From: Sphingomonas sp.
GTDB taxonomy: Bacteria; Pseudomonadota; Alphaproteobacteria; Sphingomonadales; Sphingomonadaceae
Direction: 5' to 3'
Length of the DNA stretch: 8,150 bases
Assembly: GCA_013812805.1 (NCBI GenBank)
Contig: JACCSV010000196.1
Location: forward strand, 1 to 8,150
The notes under the pieces were generated by a model that was given only the letters and a program-made list of their open reading frames with translations, was not told where the DNA came from and ran no database searches. The position numbers and the translations under genes were made by a program. This document shows, piece by piece, positions 5,290 through 8,150 of the stretch; the stretch's first letter is position 1; each line of letters starts with the position of its first letter.

Positions 5290-5568
5290 ATGGTCGAATG
5301 GGAGGATAGCGCCCAACCCATTCCATCGTGGACTCACCTATCATCCTTTGAAGCTCCTGGCACTGTCCGATGCGTTTCTGTCGGGTGGATGATCCATGAC
5401 GATCATCAGATGAAAGCCATTGCTCCCAATATGGGGGCGGTGGACAGCGAATGCAGCTTGCAGGTTTCCGGAGTAATCCAGATCCCCACAAGCTGCATCC
5501 TTCACATCACGAAACTAGCCGAGATCAGCGGCTCCGCGGTTTCTGCCCCGGCGTCTGATCCTGACTGA
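5290..5568 (+). CDS. Small passenger protein of unknown function (92 aa)
   Basis: From the ATG at 5290 the protein reads MVEWEDSAQPIPSW at its start, then VRCVSVGWMIHDD, IAPNMG and SGVIQIPTSCILHITKL. This is a strand-rich, tryptophan-bearing pattern with balanced composition, unlike the Ser-rich frame upstream. It reminds me of small uncharacterised proteins from phages and mobile elements; no function can be given. The frame extends back to an ATG at 5149 that overlaps the transposase stop (TGATG), but that part is antisense to the 63-aa gene and looks non-coding. No Shine-Dalgarno precedes 5290, so a leaderless message or coupling from the longer frame is possible. Its 3' end overlaps the convergent 55-aa gene by 44 bp. 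Confidence 0.6.
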   Translation: MVEWEDSAQPIPSWTHLSSFEAPGTVRCVSVGWMIHDDHQMKAIAPNMGAVDSECSLQVSGVIQIPTSCILHITKLAEISGSAVSAPASDPD

Positions 5569-5692
5569 CGACGGATGCCGCTACACGGCGCATTTGCGTT
5601 GGCGTCGGCTTCAGGCTGCCGTTCATTATGCGAGCGGCTATCGATGAAATCTCCGGCGACGTCTGCCGCGGTGGAGGGGTTCTCTTGGTCAT
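5525..5692 (-). CDS. Small passenger protein of unknown function (55 aa)
   Basis: This is a basic 55-aa protein starting MTKRTPPPRQTSPEISSIAAR and ending in a Lys/Arg-rich tail. The core pattern SPEISSIAARIMN followed by TQMRRVAASVVSQ is a two-helix arrangement common in small hypothetical proteins of alphaproteobacterial mobile elements. The ATG at 5692 has a good Shine-Dalgarno, AAAAGGA, with an 8-nt spacer. The frame is open further upstream to an ATG at 5776, which would give 83 aa and overlaps the stop of a 24-codon frame by ATGA. Either start is possible. It lies downstream of the 218-aa gene on the same strand and overlaps the convergent 92-aa gene by 44 bp. Confidence 0.65.
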   Translation of the reverse strand: MTKRTPPPRQTSPEISSIAARIMNGSLKPTPTQMRRVAASVVSQDQTPGQKPRSR

Positions 5693-5708
5693 TTGTCGGT
5701 TCCTTTTG

Positions 5709-5725
5709 ACTGGCGAGTCACCAGT
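5709..5725. promoter_or_regulatory. 17-bp near-perfect palindrome, candidate operator
   Basis: ACTGGCGAGTCACCAGT has 8-bp half-sites around a central base, with a single mismatched pair. It sits 17 bp before the ATG of the 55-aa gene, between its Shine-Dalgarno and the upstream sequence, a position suited to repressor binding or an mRNA hairpin. Confidence 0.4.
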
Positions 5726-5772
5726 GTGGTAAACGGAACCGCGCCGGGAGCGAATGCCCCCGGACACGGTGA

Positions 5773-5847
5773 TCATATGCTCCCTAACAAGAGCAACGGG
5801 TAGTTTGGGACTGGCATCCCTCTCCACCCTGCGGAATGGTCGAACAT
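5773..5847 (-). CDS. Possible 24-aa microprotein or leader ORF
   Basis: AAGGAG (5857-5862), immediately after the stop of the 218-aa gene, lies 9 nt before an ATG that opens a 24-codon frame with a hydrophobic end (PLLLLGSI). Its TGA overlaps the ATG at 5776 of the longer version of the 55-aa gene as ATGA, a usual coupling arrangement. It could be a leader peptide that controls translation of the next gene. Support is only the ribosome binding site and the overlap. Confidence 0.35.
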   Translation of the reverse strand: MFDHSAGWRGMPVPNYPLLLLGSI

Positions 5848-5862
5848 TCCTATGGTCTCCTT

Positions 5863-6516
5863 CTATTGCGCGGCTAGCGCGGTTTCTGAGGCGTCCCCGG
5901 CTCGTCCGGAGGACGCCTCATTCTCATCATTCTCTGTAACTTGCTTCGCGTACCAAGTTCGTCCGTTCCGCGAGACAAGTCCCTCCTTCAGAAGCCGGTA
6001 AAGAGTCATGCCGGGGGTCTTTTCGTGCACGGTGATGCCGTGTGCGTCGGCGAGATGCTGCCTCACCTGCGCTGCCTTCGCGCCCTGCTCGCCGGCAGTA
6101 TGAAGGTATTCCAGGATAACTGTGCGGATTGGGATGGATCGCTTCGCCACGACGGGCTTCGCGCTCGAAAACTGACCATCCTCCATTTTCGACAGTAAGC
6201 CGGGAACGTCTTTGCCACGGGCCAAGGTGATGGTTCGACTATAGCGCTCAGTCCCCATAACCTCGCAAACCACGTCCCACCGGTTCTTGTCTTCCTCTGG
6301 CGGATCATCAAAGCCGAAGATCGTTTTCAGAGCCTCATAGGCCCCGCTCCGAATTTTCGTGTTTTGCGCGATCCTCTCATTCAGAACCTTCATCTGCTCG
6401 CGATCATGAACAATCTGGTCCTGGGCGCGAATAGTCCGGGCGAGTATGCCCTCAATCGCGATGAGATCACGTTCATCGAGATCCGGAAGAGTGAGACTGG
6501 CAGCGTCGTTTTCCAT
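5863..6516 (-). CDS. Coiled-coil and winged-helix passenger protein
   Basis: This is a 217-aa protein from the ATG at 6516; a GTG at 6519 adds one residue. Numbering here counts from the GTG. The N-terminal half is a likely coiled coil (about 15-65: IEGILARTIRAQDQ, REQMKVLNERIAQ). A middle segment (EVMGTERYSRTITLARG, 86-102) follows. A C-terminal domain (about 129-191) looks like a winged helix: IRTVILEYLHTAG, KAAQVRQHL, PGMTLYRLLKEGLVSRNGRTWYA, the last being recognition helix and wing. It is therefore probably a DNA-binding regulator or an accessory protein of the element. The acidic, Ser-rich tail contains a 10-bp inverted repeat at DNA level. The Shine-Dalgarno is weak. It heads a minus-strand run toward the 55-aa gene. 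Real coding is strongly supported by composition and domain pattern; function is not known. Confidence 0.82.
   Translation of the reverse strand: MENDAASLTLPDLDERDLIAIEGILARTIRAQDQIVHDREQMKVLNERIAQNTKIRSGAYEALKTIFGFDDPPEEDKNRWDVVCEVMGTERYSRTITLARGKDVPGLLSKMEDGQFSSAKPVVAKRSIPIRTVILEYLHTAGEQGAKAAQVRQHLADAHGITVHEKTPGMTLYRLLKEGLVSRNGRTWYAKQVTENDENEASSGRAGDASETALAAQ
5887..5920. repeat. 10-bp perfect inverted repeat at the 3' end of the winged-helix gene
   Basis: TGAGGCGTCC (5887-5896) and GGACGCCTCA (5911-5920) form a stem with a 14-nt loop, inside the last 60 bp of coding sequence. No T-tract follows on either strand, so it is not a standard terminator. Confidence 0.5.
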
Positions 6517-6519
6517 CAC

Positions 6520-6645
6520 CCGGTGGTATCACCGTCGCCGGTAAAAGGCAATCATCTGAAGGAAGCATAAATAACATCGCCTTGCCCGTGTGATTCCTCA
6601 CGGGCAAAACCGTGTGTTTACAGCCAGTTAGGTTAGGGCAAGCGG
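6520..6645. other. Region inside the right end of the IS element, with a hairpin
   Basis: This non-coding stretch precedes the 218-aa gene. It contains a 9-bp perfect inverted repeat, TTGCCCGTG (6582-6590) and CACGGGCAA (6599-6607), with an 8-nt loop. A -35-like TTGACC lies in the right inverted repeat (6651-6656) pointing inward, but I see no convincing -10 at the right distance. No terminator for the L,D-transpeptidase gene is evident here. Confidence 0.45.
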
Positions 6646-6678
6646 GGGTGGGTCAAGGGGATACAGGGGAAGCACTTT
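6646..6678 (-). repeat. Right terminal inverted repeat
   Basis: Read on the minus strand it starts AAAGTGCTTCCCC and contains TATCCCCTTGACCCACCC, the partner of the left repeat. Its outermost two bases form the last two bases of the TAA stop of the neighbouring L,D-transpeptidase gene. Confidence 0.85.
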
Positions 6679-7969
6679 AGCCAAATTGTGCGAAACGCTG
6701 AGGCGGGCCGAACAGCCGCTGGCTCGCCTGCTCGTCGAAATTATACGGATCGGGGCGGAACTGGACGCCGCCTTGGCCGGCTTCAACGGTCAGGTACGTC
6801 ATGTACACCGGCACCGGGCTTTGCACCGGCACCATCGTCTCGCGCTCGGCGCTCTGCGGCTTGCCGCCATACACCCAGGTGGTGAAGCGGTCGGCGTCTT
6901 CCAGCCGGACGCAGCCGTTGCTGATCCAGCGGTCGGCCTTGGCGAACAGCGCCTTGCTCGGAGTGTCGTGCAGGTAGATGCCGAAATCGTTGGGCGTCTC
7001 GAACTTGATCTCGCCCATCGAATTCCATGGCCCCGGCAGCTGCCGGACCAGCACGTTGCTGCTTCCTGCCGCGACCGCTTTCCAGTCGACGTACTTGGGA
7101 TCGATCGGAACGATCGCGTCGCCCGATCCCGTCAGCACCTCATAATTGTAATTCTTGATGTACGACGTGCCCTGCTTGAGCACGTTCCTGGCGGTGAAAT
7201 CGCGGATCATGTCGGCGGGCACGTTCCAGTACGGGTTCACCTTCGCTCCGCGCAGCAGCAGCGCCATCATCGGCGTCTTGCTTTCGGGTGCACCGACGAT
7301 CGCTCGCATCGAGCTGCTCAGGCGGTCGTCGTTGAACATGTGAATTTCGGCGCTTCCGCTATCGACCACGACATAGCGCTGGAACTGCCCCATCTCCGGC
7401 AGGCGGCGGGCACGCTCGAGGTTGAGCGCGATCCGGCGCAAATAATGGTCGGCGCCAAGGTTGAGCGAGCGGATCGTCGCCGCATCGGCAAGGCCGCTGA
7501 CCTTGAGCCCGTGGACCCGCTGGAATTCGCGTACCGCCTGCGTCAGCTGCGCGTCGAACCCGCCGCCGGGGTACATGCCGAGCCGCTGGCGCAGGATATC
7601 GACGCGCGGATCCTTGGATCCCGCCTTTAGCGCCGCCCCGGCGGGCACGTTGAGCTGCGGCAGCCGCCCCCAGCTCATCTGATACTGCTGCAGCCCGCGG
7701 TGGAGCTCGATGAACAGAGGGTTGGGTGCGCTTTGCGGCTGGCCCTGGTCGAATCCCAGGTTGCGAACCATCCAGTTGCCGAACGGCTGCTGGCGCTGCT
7801 GCTGCTCGGCGAGCCGCAACTGCGGGTCGGTGAAGACGAAATCGACGCCCTGCTCGACGTGCATCGGCACCGCGACCGGCTCCGATCCCCAGGCTGGCCC
7901 CCAATATTGGGCGGCGGCCGGGCTCGAAGCGACCAGCGCGGCAGCAGCGAGAAAGCGCAAACGGATCAT
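6677..7969 (-). CDS. Periplasmic L,D-transpeptidase (YcbB/LdtD-like)
   Basis: This 430-aa enzyme would cross-link peptidoglycan stem peptides through 3-3 bonds. The start at 7969 has an AGGGA Shine-Dalgarno and gives a classical signal peptide (MIRLRFLAAAALVASSPAAA, cleavage likely before Q21). The next ATG upstream, at 8011, would bury the signal. A PG_binding_1-like domain spans about 113-171 (VDILRQRLG, FQRVHGLKVSGLADAATI). The YkuD catalytic domain covers about 198-395 and contains GIYLHDTPSKALF (H334) and RWISNGCVRLED with the nucleophile C353. HDTPSK followed by SNGCVRL is typical of the YcbB type. The C-terminus ends FAQFG, and its TAA stop includes two bases of the IS right inverted repeat, so the original end may have differed. 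It is probably monocistronic. Confidence 0.93.
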   Translation of the reverse strand: MIRLRFLAAAALVASSPAAAQYWGPAWGSEPVAVPMHVEQGVDFVFTDPQLRLAEQQQRQQPFGNWMVRNLGFDQGQPQSAPNPLFIELHRGLQQYQMSWGRLPQLNVPAGAALKAGSKDPRVDILRQRLGMYPGGGFDAQLTQAVREFQRVHGLKVSGLADAATIRSLNLGADHYLRRIALNLERARRLPEMGQFQRYVVVDSGSAEIHMFNDDRLSSSMRAIVGAPESKTPMMALLLRGAKVNPYWNVPADMIRDFTARNVLKQGTSYIKNYNYEVLTGSGDAIVPIDPKYVDWKAVAAGSSNVLVRQLPGPWNSMGEIKFETPNDFGIYLHDTPSKALFAKADRWISNGCVRLEDADRFTTWVYGGKPQSAERETMVPVQSPVPVYMTYLTVEAGQGGVQFRPDPYNFDEQASQRLFGPPQRFAQFG

Positions 7970-8150
7970 AACTTCCCTCTCGGCCGCTAAGGTGCGGCCC
8001 TTCCTGTTCAAAGATCATCCGCGGCCCGCGCGCGCAGGCCGACGTTTGCATGCCGGATAGCGTCAAGCGACTGAACGAGCGGTGAGGGCGCGCGCAGGCT
8101 GCCGTTCATCTTCGTAAGCCCGGCGCTTGTGCCCGCGTGTCGACCAGGAG
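7970..8150. other. Upstream region of the L,D-transpeptidase gene
   Basis: The 181 bp presumably hold the promoter of the transpeptidase gene, but no clear -35/-10 pair stands out. Two minus-strand frames are open to the window edge, one with its stop at 8008-8010 and 46 sense codons. Either could be the C-terminus of an upstream gene, but neither can be distinguished from chance in such GC-rich sequence. Confidence 0.3.

Larger units (their letters stand above)
4189..6678. mobile_element. IS1595-family element with passenger genes
   Basis: The element is delimited by 33-bp imperfect inverted repeats (4189-4221 and 6646-6678), 28 of 33 positions identical, sharing the core TATCCCCTTGAC. Between them lie one IS1595-type transposase and a set of passenger genes. 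The interior is visibly less GC-rich than the flanks. Its length of about 2.5 kb far exceeds the transposase gene; some IS1595-family members are known to carry passenger genes. Exact outer ends are uncertain by up to about a dozen bases, because no perfect 8-bp target duplication flanks the repeats. The closest is CCAAATCG (4169-4176) versus CCAAATTG (6681-6688). Confidence 0.85.

Noticed and set aside
6582..6607. Rho-independent terminator for the L,D-transpeptidase gene
   Set aside because: The stem is good, but on the minus strand the T-run precedes the stem instead of following it.
6686..7630. 314-codon plus-strand open frame
   Set aside because: It is antisense to the well-supported L,D-transpeptidase and shows Arg/His-rich shadow composition.
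1..8150. CRISPR array, tRNA or rRNA
   Set aside because: No regularly spaced repeats, cloverleaf-like segment or rRNA-like conserved stretch was seen by eye on either strand.

Overview
The window looks like chromosomal DNA from a high-GC alphaproteobacterium, most likely a sphingomonad (Sphingomonadaceae). This rests on the GC-rich codon use, the protein style (HslV, a YcbB-type L,D-transpeptidase, a Tat/lipoprotein flavoenzyme) and an IS1595-type transposase of a kind common in that class. The assignment is inference; no rRNA or other marker gene is present.

Layout. Positions 52-2671 hold three minus-strand genes, in transcription order: a lipoprotein alpha/beta hydrolase, hslV (the peptidase of the HslUV protease) and an exported FAD-dependent D-amino-acid-oxidase-like lipoprotein. 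In the last of these, the segment that ends normal D-amino-acid oxidases sits in front of the Rossmann motif, so the protein appears circularly permuted. Positions 2769-4132 hold a compact phage-style lysis cassette, also on the minus strand and with no other phage gene in view: a GH108 endolysin, a small two-TM holin candidate, and an inner-membrane spanin with a complete outer-membrane spanin lipoprotein nested inside it in another frame. The endolysin reading frame is shifted near its end, so as written it fuses to the holin frame. An isolated lysis cassette of this order is reminiscent of gene transfer agent (GTA) lysis genes.

Positions about 4189-6678 are a roughly 2.5-kb IS1595-family element bounded by 33-bp imperfect inverted repeats (28/33 identical). 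It carries the transposase plus passenger genes: four tightly packed small genes (63, 92, 55 and possibly 24 aa) that alternate strands and overlap, and a 218-aa coiled-coil/winged-helix protein. Its base composition is visibly less GC-rich than the flanks. Positions 6677-7969 are a periplasmic L,D-transpeptidase whose stop codon falls in the right end of the element.

How it fits together. The hydrolase, the oxidase, the transpeptidase and the lysis proteins are all envelope-located, and the oxidase could act on D-amino acids released from peptidoglycan (inference). The element lies between the transpeptidase and the lysis cassette, about 50 bp upstream of the endolysin start. It may therefore have cut the cassette off from its original promoter, and together with the endolysin frameshift this suggests the cassette is decaying or differently regulated. 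The strongest candidates for something undescribed are the permuted oxidase and the passenger module of the IS element.
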